Source of the DNA: Microbacterium telephonicum
GTDB taxonomy: Bacteria > Actinomycetota > Actinomycetes > Actinomycetales > Microbacteriaceae
Length of the DNA: 64,000 bases
NCBI RefSeq assembly: GCF_003651225.1
Contig: NZ_RCDB01000001.1
Span: forward strand, 248,001-312,000
Direction: 5' to 3'
The position numbers were made by a program, and so were the translations under genes. The notes under the pieces were generated by a model. It worked only from the letters and a program-made list of their open reading frames with translations. It did not search any database and was not told the DNA's origin. Below, piece after piece: positions 48,859 through 61,024 of the stretch (positions are counted from its first letter, which is position 1; each line of letters begins with the position of its first letter).

Positions 48859-50964
48859 ATGACCGACGCCGCCGTCCGTCCCACCACGCCTGCCACGAGC
48901 ACGCGCACGCCTGCCGGGGGTGCGCCCACCGCCGCGCACACCGCCGAGGAGGCTCACGAGCCCCGCATCGACGTCGCCGCCGTCACCGACCTGCTGCTCG
49001 GCACGTGGGCCGACACGCGCCGCACCGCGCGCGAGATGATCAAGGACCCCGCGTTCTGGCGCATCGAGGGCCAGCCGATGCCCGACCACCGCGAGCGGGT
49101 GCTCTCGCAGCTGCAGCTGCTGGTCGACAACGACGGGTCGCGTCGCGCGTTCCCCGAGGAGTACGGCGGCCTGAACGACAACGGGGCGAACCTCGCCGGG
49201 TTCATGGAGCTCGTGCTCGCCGACCCGAGCCTGCAGATCAAGTCGGGCGTGCAGTGGGGACTGTTCGGCTCGGCGATCTACCAGCTGGGCACGACCCAGC
49301 ACCACGAGGCGTGGCTGCGCGACGTCATCGACCTCACCCTCCCGGGCGCATTCGCGATGACCGAGACCGGGCACGGCTCCGACGTCGCCGCCATCGGCAC
49401 CACCGCCACGTACGACCCCGACACCGAGGAGTTCGTCATCCACACGCCGTTCCGCGGCGCCTGGAAGGACTACCTCGGCAACGCGGCGCTGCACGGCAAG
49501 GCGGCCACGGTGTTCGCGCACCTGATCACCGGGGGCGTCGACTACGGCGTGCACTGCTTCTTCGTGCCGCTGCGCGACGACGAGGGGAACTTCCTCCCCG
49601 GCGTCGGCGGCGAGGACGACGGCGTCAAGGGCGGACTCAACGGCATCGACAACGGCCGGCTGCACTTCGACCACGTGCGCGTGCCGCGCTTCAACCTGCT
49701 CAACCGCTACGGCGACGTCGCCGCCGACGGCACCTACTCGAGCGACATCGCGAGCCCCGGCCGCCGGTTCTTCACGATGCTGGGCGCCCTCGTGCAGGGC
49801 CGCGTCTCGCTCGACGGCGCCGCGACGACCGGCACGGCGCTGGCCGAGTACATCGCGATCACCTACGCGAACCAGCGCCGCCAGTTCGACTCCGGGTCGG
49901 GCACCGACGAGGTCGTGCTGCTGGACTACGGCAAGCACCAGCGGCGCCTGCTGCCCCGCCTCGCCCAGACCTACGCCCAGTTCTTCGCGAACGACGAGTT
50001 GCTGCGCACCTTCGACGGCGTGTTCTCGGGGCGCACCGACACCCCGACCGAGCGCGAGAACCTCGAGACCCTCGCCGCCGCGTTGAAGCCGCTGTCGACC
50101 TGGAACGCGCTCGAGACGATCCAGGAGTGCCGCGAGGCGTGCGGCGGCGCCGGGTTCCTCGCAGAGAACCGCCTCGTCGGGCTGCGGCAGGACCTCGACG
50201 TCTACGTCACCTTCGAGGGCGACAACAACGTGCTCCTGCAGCTCGTCGGCAAGCGACTCCTCGCCGACTACGCGAAGCAGTTCAAGGGTGCGGATGCCGC
50301 GAAGCTCGCCCGGTTCGCCGTCAGCGAGACGGCCGGCAAGCTCTTCCACGGCGCGGGCCTCCGCCAGTTCGGCCAGGCGGTCACCGACCTGGGCTCGACG
50401 GCCCGCTCCGTCGAGCTGGGGCTGCGGGCCGACCAGCAGCACGAGCTGCTCGCCGACCGGGTGCAGCGGATGATCGGCGACCTCGCGGCGGCACTGCGTC
50501 CGTCGTCGAAGCTGTCGCAGGATGACGCCGCGCTGCTGTTCAACGCCCACCAGGCCGAGCTCATCGAAGCGGCCCGGGCGCACGGCGAGCTGCTGCAGTG
50601 GGAGGCGTTCACCGACGGCCTCGAGAAGATCACGGATGACGGCACCCGCCAGGTGCTCACCTGGCTGCGCGATCTGTTCGGCATGTACCTGATCGAGAAG
50701 CACCTCGCCTGGTACCTGATCAACGGGCGGCTCTCGACGCAGCGCGCAGCATCCGTCTCCCGCTACATCGACCGCCTCTGCGTGCGCCTGCGCCCCCACG
50801 CGCAGGACCTCGTGGACGCATTCGGTTTCGAGCCCGAGCACGTGCGTGCCCCCATCGCCTCGGGCGCCGAGCTCGCGCGTCAGGACGAGGCGCGGGCCCA
50901 CTACGCCGCACTGGCGGATTCCGGCGAGGCCCCCGCGACCGAGAAGTCTCTGAAGAAGAAGTAG
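48859..50964 (+). CDS. Acyl-CoA oxidase/dehydrogenase family protein (ACOX-like)
   Basis: A 701-residue flavoprotein of the acyl-CoA oxidase type, which oxidises acyl-CoA with FAD and passes electrons to oxygen. Seen: FPEEYGGLNDNG, the FAD-binding AMTETGHGSDVAAIGTTATY, the unusual long central domain, ANQRRQFDSG, EACGGAGFLAENRL and the catalytic-Glu motif VTFEGDNNVLLQLVGKRLL, which is typical of ACOX rather than short dehydrogenases. The C-terminal 200 residues are the second helical domain of peroxisomal-type ACOX. The N-terminal 35 residues are Ala/Thr/Pro-rich and not conserved. It is a single gene with its own dyad-flanked promoter, likely fatty-acid controlled. Confidence 0.9.
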   Translation: MTDAAVRPTTPATSTRTPAGGAPTAAHTAEEAHEPRIDVAAVTDLLLGTWADTRRTAREMIKDPAFWRIEGQPMPDHRERVLSQLQLLVDNDGSRRAFPEEYGGLNDNGANLAGFMELVLADPSLQIKSGVQWGLFGSAIYQLGTTQHHEAWLRDVIDLTLPGAFAMTETGHGSDVAAIGTTATYDPDTEEFVIHTPFRGAWKDYLGNAALHGKAATVFAHLITGGVDYGVHCFFVPLRDDEGNFLPGVGGEDDGVKGGLNGIDNGRLHFDHVRVPRFNLLNRYGDVAADGTYSSDIASPGRRFFTMLGALVQGRVSLDGAATTGTALAEYIAITYANQRRQFDSGSGTDEVVLLDYGKHQRRLLPRLAQTYAQFFANDELLRTFDGVFSGRTDTPTERENLETLAAALKPLSTWNALETIQECREACGGAGFLAENRLVGLRQDLDVYVTFEGDNNVLLQLVGKRLLADYAKQFKGADAAKLARFAVSETAGKLFHGAGLRQFGQAVTDLGSTARSVELGLRADQQHELLADRVQRMIGDLAAALRPSSKLSQDDAALLFNAHQAELIEAARAHGELLQWEAFTDGLEKITDDGTRQVLTWLRDLFGMYLIEKHLAWYLINGRLSTQRAASVSRYIDRLCVRLRPHAQDLVDAFGFEPEHVRAPIASGAELARQDEARAHYAALADSGEAPATEKSLKKK

Positions 50965-51020
50965 CAGACCCCTCGCGGTCACGGCCGGTGACTCATGGCC
51001 GGTGTGTCGGATGCCGCGGA

Positions 51021-51026
51021 TAGCCT
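51021..51026 (+). promoter_or_regulatory. -10 hexamer of leaderless tag message
   Basis: TAGCCT ends six bases before the GTG at 51033, identical in sequence and spacing to the recQ element. Confidence 0.5.
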
Positions 51027-51032
51027 GTGCGG

Positions 51033-51611
51033 GTGAGTGACACGATCCTGGGGCCCGACGGACTCGCGCGCTGCGCGTGGGTCGGCGATGACGTGGAGTA
51101 CCGCCGCTACCACGACGAGGAGTGGGGGCGTCCCCTGCACGGCGACCGCGCGCTGTTCGAGAAGATGAGCCTCGAGGGGTTCCAGGCGGGGCTCAGCTGG
51201 ATCACGATCCTGCGCAAGCGCCCGCGGTTCCGCGAGGTGTTCGCGGGCTTCGAGCCGCAGGCGGTCGCCACGTTCGGCGACGACGACGTCGAGCGTCTCA
51301 TGCAGGATGCCGGCATCATCCGCAACCGCGCGAAGATCCTCGCGACGATCGGCAACGCCCGACTGGCGCTCGCGATGGCACCGGGCGAGCTCGACGCCTT
51401 CATGTGGTCGTTCGCGCCGGCGCGGCACCCGCGCCGCGCCTCCTTCGCTCAGGTGCCCGCCACCACGCCGGAGTCCGACGCGCTGTCGAAGGCGCTCAAG
51501 AAGCGCGGGTTCCGCTTCGTGGGCTCCACGACGATGTACGCGCTCATGCAATCGGCCGGCATGGTCGACGACCACGTCGACGGCTGCCACCGCGCGACGG
51601 CCGTGCCCTGA
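51033..51611 (+). CDS. tag: DNA-3-methyladenine glycosylase I
   Basis: A 192-residue base-excision glycosylase removing 3-methyladenine from alkylated DNA. Seen: RCAWVG with the N-terminal zinc-site Cys, YHDEEWGRPLHGDRALFEKM, the helix-hairpin region FQAGLSWITILRKRPRFREV, AGIIRNRAKI, the central ALSKALKKRGFRFVGSTTMY and the C-terminal metal ligands GMVDDHVDGCHR. Length and all motifs are normal. The GTG at 51033 was chosen over one at 51027 because it lies exactly six bases after the TAGCCT hexamer. It is a single gene. Confidence 0.93.
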   Translation: MSDTILGPDGLARCAWVGDDVEYRRYHDEEWGRPLHGDRALFEKMSLEGFQAGLSWITILRKRPRFREVFAGFEPQAVATFGDDDVERLMQDAGIIRNRAKILATIGNARLALAMAPGELDAFMWSFAPARHPRRASFAQVPATTPESDALSKALKKRGFRFVGSTTMYALMQSAGMVDDHVDGCHRATAVP

Positions 51612-51618
51612 CGGCGCC

Positions 51619-51648
51619 TTGACCCCCTGATGCGTGATGCGTGATGAT
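51619..51648 (+). promoter_or_regulatory. Promoter of vapBC operon, leaderless
   Basis: TTGACC (51619-51624), 18-base spacer, GATGAT (51643-51648), then six bases and the ATG at 51655. GATGCGTGATGCGTGATGAT is internally repetitive and might be bound by the antitoxin. Confidence 0.5.
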
Positions 51649-51654
51649 CGATGC

Positions 51655-51882
51655 ATGCGGACGACGCTCACCATCGACGACGACGTGCTCGCTGCGGCGA
51701 AGCAGTTCGCCGCAGCGCGAGGACTCACCCTCGGTGAAGCCGTGTCGCAGCTGGCGCGCGCGACCCTGACCGAGCGGAAGCGGTTCGCGACCCGCAACGG
51801 CGTCGTGCTGCTCCCGGGGCCTCCGGAGGCGGGGCGCGCCACGCTCGACGACGTCAACGCCCTGCGCGACGAGTCGTCGTGA
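51655..51882 (+). CDS. VapB-type antitoxin (DUF2191)
   Basis: A 75-residue antitoxin. The N-terminus MRTTLTIDDDVLAAAKQFAA is a ribbon-helix-helix of the DUF2191 type, followed by RGLTLGEAVSQLARATL, and a C-terminal tail (VVLLPGPPEAGRATLDDVNA) that would wrap around the toxin. The ATG at 51655 fits both the family start and the -10 hexamer six bases upstream. It overlaps the toxin gene by four bases (GTGA), the usual coupling in type II toxin-antitoxin pairs, and presumably represses its own promoter together with the toxin. Confidence 0.85.
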   Translation: MRTTLTIDDDVLAAAKQFAAARGLTLGEAVSQLARATLTERKRFATRNGVVLLPGPPEAGRATLDDVNALRDESS

Positions 51883-52307
51883 CGGCGCACCTGCTCGACG
51901 TCAACGTCGTGATCGCGCTGATCGATCCCCTCCACACCCATCACGACCGCGCGCACGACTGGTTCGGCGCACGGGGCGGCGCTCCGTGGCATTCGTGCCC
52001 GATCGTGCAGAACGGGGTGCTGCGGGTCGTGAGCAACCCGAGGTACCCCAACACCCAACCGGCCCCCACGGTGCTCGCGAGTCTCGCGAGCCTCACCGCG
52101 CGCGGCGACCACGCGTTCCTCCCGGATTCGGTGAGCCTGCTCGACGGCGGTGTCCGCGCGGATCGACTGCTCGCCGGTGCGCAGGTGACCGACACCTACC
52201 TGCTCCATCTGGCCGTCGCCCGGTCCGTGATGCTCGCGACGTTCGATCGACGTCTCGTCACCAGCGCCGTCCCTGGTGGAGCCGACGCGCTCTTCGTCAT
52301 CCCCTGA
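51879..52307 (+). CDS. VapC-type PIN-domain toxin
   Basis: A 142-residue PIN-domain ribonuclease. Seen: LLDVNVVIALIDPLHTHHDR with the first catalytic Asp, PIVQNGVLRVVSNPRY in the central helix (the common Glu is Gln in this subfamily), QVTDTYLLHLAVA with the next Asp and MLATFDRRL with the last. It belongs to the mycobacterial-type VapC subfamily with an N-P-R-Y segment. The GTG start lies within the antitoxin stop. Family members cleave tRNA or rRNA and stop translation when the antitoxin is degraded; the target here is unknown. Confidence 0.88.
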   Translation: MTAHLLDVNVVIALIDPLHTHHDRAHDWFGARGGAPWHSCPIVQNGVLRVVSNPRYPNTQPAPTVLASLASLTARGDHAFLPDSVSLLDGGVRADRLLAGAQVTDTYLLHLAVARSVMLATFDRRLVTSAVPGGADALFVIP

Positions 52308-52422
52308 CCGCGCAATCCCCTGAGCGCGGCATCGCGGACGTGATCTGTCCGCGGCACCCGCGAGACTGTAGCGTCACCTGCCGACACCCCGGCGCCCGCC
52401 GCGCACCCGGAACGAGGAGCAC

Positions 52423-54753
<2,331 letters not shown>

Positions 54754-54776
54754 CACCTCCGGATCCGCGTACTAGT

Positions 54777-54790
54777 GGGCAGTTCTGCCC
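54777..54790. terminator. Short hairpin after UvrA-like gene
   Basis: GGGCAG-TT-CTGCCC, a perfect 6-bp stem with a 2-base loop, 23 bases after the stop. It is small and lacks a U-tract. Confidence 0.4.
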
Positions 54791-54912
54791 ATGCGCAAGG
54801 GGTCGGTGCCGGGGAAATCGTGACGTAGGCTTTTGGCGTCCGTCCCACCGTGAGCGGCTGATTCAGCGATCAGCACCCGACGCACACCGTTTACGCCCCG
54901 GAGAGCCGAACA

Positions 54913-57900
54913 GTGAGAATGTCATCGTGGCTTCGTGCGCGCCCGCGCACGCTCGCTTCGATCGGCGTGGTCAGCGCCGCCGCCGTGACGATCGGCGCGC
55001 TCGCGTTCGCGTACGACGGCAAGCCGACCACCGAGGTCGACCTCAACGACGGCGGCGTCTGGACCACCAAGCAGTCGAGTCTGCTCGTGGGCCACTACAA
55101 CAGCGAGTCGAAGCTGCTCGACGGCGGGCTGCGCACCACGTCCGACACCTACGACGTGCTGCAGTCCGGCGGCCAGGTGCTCGTGCACGACCAGCAGTCC
55201 TCCGAGCTCACCGTCGTCGACCCCGCCCGCGTCGTGCTCTCCGAATCCGCCAAGCTCCCCGCCGGCTCCGCCGCGTCGCTCGGCGCCGGCACCGTCGCGA
55301 TCCTCGACCCCGCGGGTTCGCTGTTCGTCGTGCCGTTCGGCGCCGTCGCCGGCTTCGACCCCGCCCAGACCGAGCCCGTCGCCGACCTGGGGAAGGGCGC
55401 GCGGGCGGTCGTCGGCACCGACGGCACCGTCTACGCCGTCTCACCCGCGAACGGCACCCTCACCTCGTACGGTCGATCGGATGCGGATGTCGTCGTCGAG
55501 ACGTCCTCGCGCGGCCTGGACGGTCTCGAGGCGACGCACGAGGTGCAGCTGACCGCCGTCGGGTCCGCCGGTTACGCGCTCGACGCCGACACCGGGAAGC
55601 TCTACGGCAGCGACGGGTTCACCGCCGAGGTGCCGGGACAGGCCACCGTGCAGCAGCCGTCGGCGGCCGCCGACACGCTGACGCTCGCCACTGCGACCGC
55701 GCTCGTGCGCGTGCCGCTCGGCGGCGGCGACAACGTCACCGTCGACGCCGGCGGTGCCGAGGGCACCGCGGCCGCGCCGGTGTTCGTCGCCGGCTGCGCC
55801 TACGGGGCGTGGAGCGGGTCGGGCCGCTACGTGCGCGACTGCGCCGGCGAGACCGACGACGTGATCGACGACGTGCCGGGCATCGAGCCGACGAGCGTGC
55901 TGCAGTTCCGCACGAACCGCGACGTGGTCGTGCTCAACGACGTCTTCGGCGGCGCCATGTGGCTGCCCAGCGAGAGCATGCAGCGCGTCGACAACTGGAT
56001 GGACATCACGCCCCCCGAGGGCCAGGGCGAGGAAGAGGAGGAGACCACCGAGGAGACGGTGCAGACGACCCTCCCCGACCGCAGCGCCCAGAACACGCCG
56101 CCGCTGGCCGAGGACGACGAGTTCGGCATCCGCGCCGGCCGCACGACGGTGCTCACGGTGCTCGACAACGACACCGACGCCGACGGCGATGTGCTGGTCG
56201 CCTCCGCCACCTCCGAGCCGTCGTTCGGAGTCGTCGAGCCGATCCACAACGGCGGGGCGCTGCAGCTGACGGTGCCCGCCGACGCGACCGGATCCACGAC
56301 GTTCACGTATCAGGTCGACGACGGCCGCGGCGGGACGGCCGAGGCGCGGGTGACCGTCACCGTCCACGGCGACGACGTCAACTCCCCACCCGTCCCCAAG
56401 CGCACCACTCCGATCACGGTCGAGACCGGCGGCACCGCGTCGTACAACGTGCTGCCCGACTGGATCGACCCCGACGGCGACGACATCTTCCTGAAGTCGG
56501 TGGTCGCCGACGGCGGAGACGAGGCCGACTACACCTCCGACGGACAGATCACCTACCGCGCCATCGGCGGCGTGCAGGGGCGCAAGGACGTGCCGGTCGT
56601 CGTCTCCGACGGCACCGACGACGGCGCCGGCATCGCGCGGTACGACATCCGACCGCTGGGCACCACCCTGCCGATCACGAACGCCGACCACGTCGTGACG
56701 CGGGTGGGCAAGTCGGTGAGCGTATCGCCGCTGACCAACGACACGAGCTCGGGCAGCGAGCAGCTGCGCCTCACCCGCGTAGACGAGGTCGAGGGCGCGA
56801 CGATCACGCCCGCCTACTCCGACAAGACGTTCACGTTCACCAGCGACATCGTCGACACGTACTACGTGCAGTACCTCGTCTCGGCCGGCCCCAACTCCGT
56901 CCCCGGCATCGTCCGCGTCGACGTGCTCCCCGAGTCCGAGACCGACCTGCCGCCCGTCGCGGTGCGCGACGTCGCCCTGCTGCCCAGCGGTGGCGACGTG
57001 CTCGTCAACGTGCTCGCCAACGACACCGACCCCGCCGGCGGGATCCTCGTCGTGCAGTCGGTCACCGTCGGCGACGCGGGCGGGGTCGCCGCAGCCGTCC
57101 TCGGCCACGAGACCATCCGCATCACCGACCAGGGCACCCTCGACCAGCAGGTGCGGGTGTCGTACACGATCTCCAACGGTGCCCAGTCGGCATCCGGCGA
57201 CATCGTCGTCATCCCGGTACCGGCGCCGTCGCGGCTGCGGCCGCCGGTCGCCAACGACGACCAGGTCGTGGTGCGCGCCGGTGACATCGTGACGATCCCG
57301 GTGCTCGACAACGACTACCACCCCAACGGCGACACGATGCACGTCGCCGAAGACCTCGTGCCGCCGCTGATCGACGAAGCGGACGGCGAGGCGTTCGTCG
57401 CACAGGACATGCTGCGCTTCCGCGCCGGCGAGGAGCCGAAGACCGTCTACGCGACGTACGAGGCCGTCGATTCGACGGGTCAGCGCGACGCCGGCTACGT
57501 GACGATCCAGATCCTGCCCCGCAACGACGAGGCCAACGCCGCGCCGCGTCCGCACGACCTCACCGCCCGCACGCTCAGCGGCGCGACGGTGCGTGTCGCG
57601 GTGCCGCTGGACGGCATCGACGAGGACGGCGACTCCGTCGAGCTCATCGGCCTCGCCTCGGCACCCGGCAAGGGGCGCATCGCCGAGACCGGCGTCGACT
57701 ACTTCGACTACATCGCCTTCGACGACAGCGTCGGCTCCGACACCTTCACCTACCGCGTCAAGGACCGCCTCGGCAAGGAGGCCACGGCGACCGTGCAGAT
57801 CGGCATCGCGCCGCCGGGAGAGATCAACCAGGCGCCCTACGCCGTGCGCGACTCGATCATCATGCGGCCCGACCGCCAGGTCGCCCTGTCGGTGCAGGCC

Positions 57901-60900
57901 AACGACTCCGACCCCGACGGCGACCAGTTCGGCTTCGCGCCCGACGCCCTCGACATCCCCGACGTCGACGGCCTCGCCGCCGAGACGTCCGGCAAGCAGA
58001 TCGTCATCACCTCGCCGCCGGTGGCGATGCAGACGAGCCTGCAGTACACGATCGCCGATGCCCGCGGGCTCACCTCCACGACGAACGTGCAGATCACGGT
58101 CGACCCCGAGGTGCCGCTCGTGGCCCCCATCGCCGCCGACGACCGGGTGCGCGCCGAGGACGTGACCGAGGCGGGGACCGCCGACGTCGCGGTGCTCGAG
58201 AACGACGAGGATGCCGACGGCACCCGCGCCGCGCTGACGGTGACACTCGGCACCGGCGGGGAGGCGGCGACCGTCCGCGAGGGCGGCATCGTGCGCGTCA
58301 CCTTGGGCGACGCGCCGCAGCTGATCACCTACACGGTGCGCGACCGCGACGGTCTCACCTCGTCGGCGTTCGTGCACGTGCCCGCCCTGAGCGCCCTGCC
58401 ACCGAGCCTGCTGTCGACGACGGCCGTCGAGGTCAAGAGCGGCGAGAGCATCGACCTCCCGCTGAGCGAGTACGTGCGGGCCGCGGGCGGCAAGAGCGTC
58501 GTCATCACCGAGGCCGCGAAGGTCTCGGCGGTCCACTCCAACGGCGGTGCGCTCTTCAAAGACCAGACGACCCTCACCTACACATCGGCCGACCGCTACT
58601 TCGGTCCCGACGCCCTCACCTTCGAGGTCACCGACGGCACCGGGCCCGACGACCCGAACGGGCGCAAGGCCACCCTCACGATCCCGATCACCGTGCTGCC
58701 GCCCGACAACGTGCCTCCGGCGATGGTGGGTGCGGAGATCTCCGTCGCGCCCGACGAGCCGGCGACCACGCTCGACCTCGCCGGTCTCGCGACCGACCCC
58801 GACCCCGGCACCGAGCTCGACTTCGCCCTCGTCGGGGGCGCGCCCGACGGGCTCAGCGCCTCGGTGAGCGGCTCGACCCTCAGCGTCTCGTCGGATGCCG
58901 ACACGCAGAAGGGCACGCGCGCGACCCTCACGGTCAGCGTGACCGACGGGGAGTCGGAGCCGGTCACGGCCCCGATCACCGTCACTGTGACGGCCTCGAT
59001 CCGCCCGCTGCCGACCGCCAACGACGACATCATCGCCGAGGCCGACCAGGGCGACCGGGTCGACGTGCCGGTGCTCGACAACGACGTCAACCCGTTCCCC
59101 GACACCCCGCTGAAGGTCGTGTTCGCCGGCCTCGAGGCGGGCGAGGGCGCCGTCGACTTCACCGACGGACGGGTGTCGGTGACGAGCCCCGACGACTTCG
59201 TCGGCGTGATCGTCGTGCGCTACCGCGTGCAGGACAAGACGCTCGACACCGACCGTCAGGTCGACGGCCGCATCCGCATCACGGTGCAGGGGCGTCCCGA
59301 CGCACCGGGCAAGCCGACGGTCTCCAGCGTGCAGAGCCGCACCGTGGTGCTCTCGTGGACGCCGCCGATCGACAACGGCAAGCCGATCACCGGCTACACG
59401 GTGAGCGACGCCGCGCGCGGCTTCGAGCAGGAGTGCCGCGCGACCACATGCACCCTCACCGGCCTCACGAACAACGTCGAGTACAACTTCACGGTCACCG
59501 CCACCAACGCCGTCGGCACCTCCGACCCGTCGGTGCCGTCCGAGACCGCGCGTCCCGACGTGCGCCCCGACACCCCGGCCCCGCCGACCCTGAAGTTCCA
59601 GGACCGCGCGCTCGACGTCTCGTGGACGGTGCCGCGCACCGAGGGCTCGCCGGTCGAGACCTACACGCTCGAGATCTCGCCCGCCCCGCCGTCGGGCGTC
59701 GTGCAGAAGACCGGCATCCCCGGCACCACGGTGCGCTGGGACGGCCTCGAGAACGGCACCAGCTACACCGTGCGCGTGCGCGCCCACAACCGCGCGCCGG
59801 AGCCGAGCGAGTTCAGCCCGTGGTCGCAGGCGATGGTTCCCGCCGCGCCGCCGTCGGCCCCCGCGGCCCCGACGACGCAGCGCATCGACTCCGTCGGCTC
59901 GCAGGCGCAGCTGCAGGTGTCGTGGGGTGCGCCCGCGCCCAACGGCGACGCGATCGCCGGATACGAGCTGCGCGTCATGCAGGGCTCCACCGTTGTGAAC
60001 ACGGTGCCCGTCGCGGCGGGCCAGACGAGCCAGGCCGTCACCGTGTCCACCTCGACGAGCGACTACACCTTCACCGTGCGCGCCCAGAACAAGGCCGGCT
60101 GGGGCCAGTGGAGCCCGGCATCCGCCCCCCGCCGCGCGTTCACGCCGCCGGGAGCGCCGACCGCGGTCGGCGCGACGGAGGGCAACAACACCGTCGGCGT
60201 CACGTGGCGGGCCGGCGCCCTCAACGGCGCCAACGCGAGCGAGGTGCGCTACGAGTACTCCGTCAACACCGGCGGATGGCGCAGCGACTGGGTCTCTGGC
60301 GGCAACAACGGGTCGGGCACCATCGGCAACGGTCAGGTGAACAACAACGGTGCGTACACGATCCGCGTCCGCGCGGTCGCCACGGCCGACGGATCGACGT
60401 ACTACAGCGACCCGTCCGCGGCATCGAACCAGGTGCGCCCGTACGGGCAGATCGGCAACCCCACCGCCCGGGCGAGCGCGAGCGGCACGACGATCAACTA
60501 CTCGTGGACCTCGCCCGGTCCCAACGGCCGCACCGTGACGACGCAGATCCGCATCAACGGCGGTGGCTGGGAGACGGTCGGCGCGTCGGGGTCGCGCTCG
60601 GCCAACGTCGGGCACAGCTACACCGGCACCATCGAGGTGCGCGCGAGCGCCGACGGCAGCAGCACGACCACGGCCTCCGCCTCGGCCCGCACCGCCGACC
60701 CGCCGCCGCCGCGCGCGTGGCTCAGCAAGTCCGGAAGCCAGTGGCCGGGCTGCGTGAACGGGTGCCCGTACTTCGTCGTGAATGTCGAGAACTTCCCCGC
60801 GGGCAACTATCAGATCAACTGCTACCGCAACGGCGGCAAGTTCAACACCTACCCCAGCCGATACGACGTGCCGTCGAGCGGGCGCGTCCAGTTGCAGTGC

Positions 60901-60978
60901 TGGCTGGGACAAGACGGCCATGACGCCTTCGCCCGCATCGAGGGCTGGGGTGACACCGAGCACGTCAATCCCTGGTAG
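54913..60978 (+). CDS. Giant secreted Ig-like/fibronectin III repeat protein
   Basis: A 2,021-residue surface protein. A basic start and one hydrophobic segment (about 12-32) form a signal or anchor. Residues about 40-360 look like a beta-propeller or sensor head, followed by an acidic hinge (GQGEEEEETTEETVQTT). About 400-1450 hold tandem cadherin/VCBS-like domains with motifs such as DNDTDADGD, NDTDPAGG, NDSDPDGD and NDEDADGT, suggesting calcium binding. About 1455-1930 are fibronectin type III repeats (PGKPTVSSVQSRTVVLSWTP, NNVEYNFTVTATNAVG). The C-terminal 80 residues form a Cys-containing domain (PGCVNGCPYFVV, INCYRNGGK, LQCWLG). It starts an operon with moxR, DUF58 and tgpA-like genes. 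GTG at 54913 or ATG at 54919 are both possible starts. Confidence 0.88.
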   Translation: MRMSSWLRARPRTLASIGVVSAAAVTIGALAFAYDGKPTTEVDLNDGGVWTTKQSSLLVGHYNSESKLLDGGLRTTSDTYDVLQSGGQVLVHDQQSSELTVVDPARVVLSESAKLPAGSAASLGAGTVAILDPAGSLFVVPFGAVAGFDPAQTEPVADLGKGARAVVGTDGTVYAVSPANGTLTSYGRSDADVVVETSSRGLDGLEATHEVQLTAVGSAGYALDADTGKLYGSDGFTAEVPGQATVQQPSAAADTLTLATATALVRVPLGGGDNVTVDAGGAEGTAAAPVFVAGCAYGAWSGSGRYVRDCAGETDDVIDDVPGIEPTSVLQFRTNRDVVVLNDVFGGAMWLPSESMQRVDNWMDITPPEGQGEEEEETTEETVQTTLPDRSAQNTPPLAEDDEFGIRAGRTTVLTVLDNDTDADGDVLVASATSEPSFGVVEPIHNGGALQLTVPADATGSTTFTYQVDDGRGGTAEARVTVTVHGDDVNSPPVPKRTTPITVETGGTASYNVLPDWIDPDGDDIFLKSVVADGGDEADYTSDGQITYRAIGGVQGRKDVPVVVSDGTDDGAGIARYDIRPLGTTLPITNADHVVTRVGKSVSVSPLTNDTSSGSEQLRLTRVDEVEGATITPAYSDKTFTFTSDIVDTYYVQYLVSAGPNSVPGIVRVDVLPESETDLPPVAVRDVALLPSGGDVLVNVLANDTDPAGGILVVQSVTVGDAGGVAAAVLGHETIRITDQGTLDQQVRVSYTISNGAQSASGDIVVIPVPAPSRLRPPVANDDQVVVRAGDIVTIPVLDNDYHPNGDTMHVAEDLVPPLIDEADGEAFVAQDMLRFRAGEEPKTVYATYEAVDSTGQRDAGYVTIQILPRNDEANAAPRPHDLTARTLSGATVRVAVPLDGIDEDGDSVELIGLASAPGKGRIAETGVDYFDYIAFDDSVGSDTFTYRVKDRLGKEATATVQIGIAPPGEINQAPYAVRDSIIMRPDRQVALSVQANDSDPDGDQFGFAPDALDIPDVDGLAAETSGKQIVITSPPVAMQTSLQYTIADARGLTSTTNVQITVDPEVPLVAPIAADDRVRAEDVTEAGTADVAVLENDEDADGTRAALTVTLGTGGEAATVREGGIVRVTLGDAPQLITYTVRDRDGLTSSAFVHVPALSALPPSLLSTTAVEVKSGESIDLPLSEYVRAAGGKSVVITEAAKVSAVHSNGGALFKDQTTLTYTSADRYFGPDALTFEVTDGTGPDDPNGRKATLTIPITVLPPDNVPPAMVGAEISVAPDEPATTLDLAGLATDPDPGTELDFALVGGAPDGLSASVSGSTLSVSSDADTQKGTRATLTVSVTDGESEPVTAPITVTVTASIRPLPTANDDIIAEADQGDRVDVPVLDNDVNPFPDTPLKVVFAGLEAGEGAVDFTDGRVSVTSPDDFVGVIVVRYRVQDKTLDTDRQVDGRIRITVQGRPDAPGKPTVSSVQSRTVVLSWTPPIDNGKPITGYTVSDAARGFEQECRATTCTLTGLTNNVEYNFTVTATNAVGTSDPSVPSETARPDVRPDTPAPPTLKFQDRALDVSWTVPRTEGSPVETYTLEISPAPPSGVVQKTGIPGTTVRWDGLENGTSYTVRVRAHNRAPEPSEFSPWSQAMVPAAPPSAPAAPTTQRIDSVGSQAQLQVSWGAPAPNGDAIAGYELRVMQGSTVVNTVPVAAGQTSQAVTVSTSTSDYTFTVRAQNKAGWGQWSPASAPRRAFTPPGAPTAVGATEGNNTVGVTWRAGALNGANASEVRYEYSVNTGGWRSDWVSGGNNGSGTIGNGQVNNNGAYTIRVRAVATADGSTYYSDPSAASNQVRPYGQIGNPTARASASGTTINYSWTSPGPNGRTVTTQIRINGGGWETVGASGSRSANVGHSYTGTIEVRASADGSSTTTASASARTADPPPPRAWLSKSGSQWPGCVNGCPYFVVNVENFPAGNYQINCYRNGGKFNTYPSRYDVPSSGRVQLQCWLGQDGHDAFARIEGWGDTEHVNPW

Positions 60979-61024
60979 CCGGCATCCCGCGTCACTCCCA
61001 CCCCCACCTCCGAGGAACGAACGA

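Noticed and set aside
51000..52422. SOS (LexA) boxes before tag or the UvrA-like gene
   Set aside because: No GAAC-N4-GTTC-type dyad is present in either upstream region.
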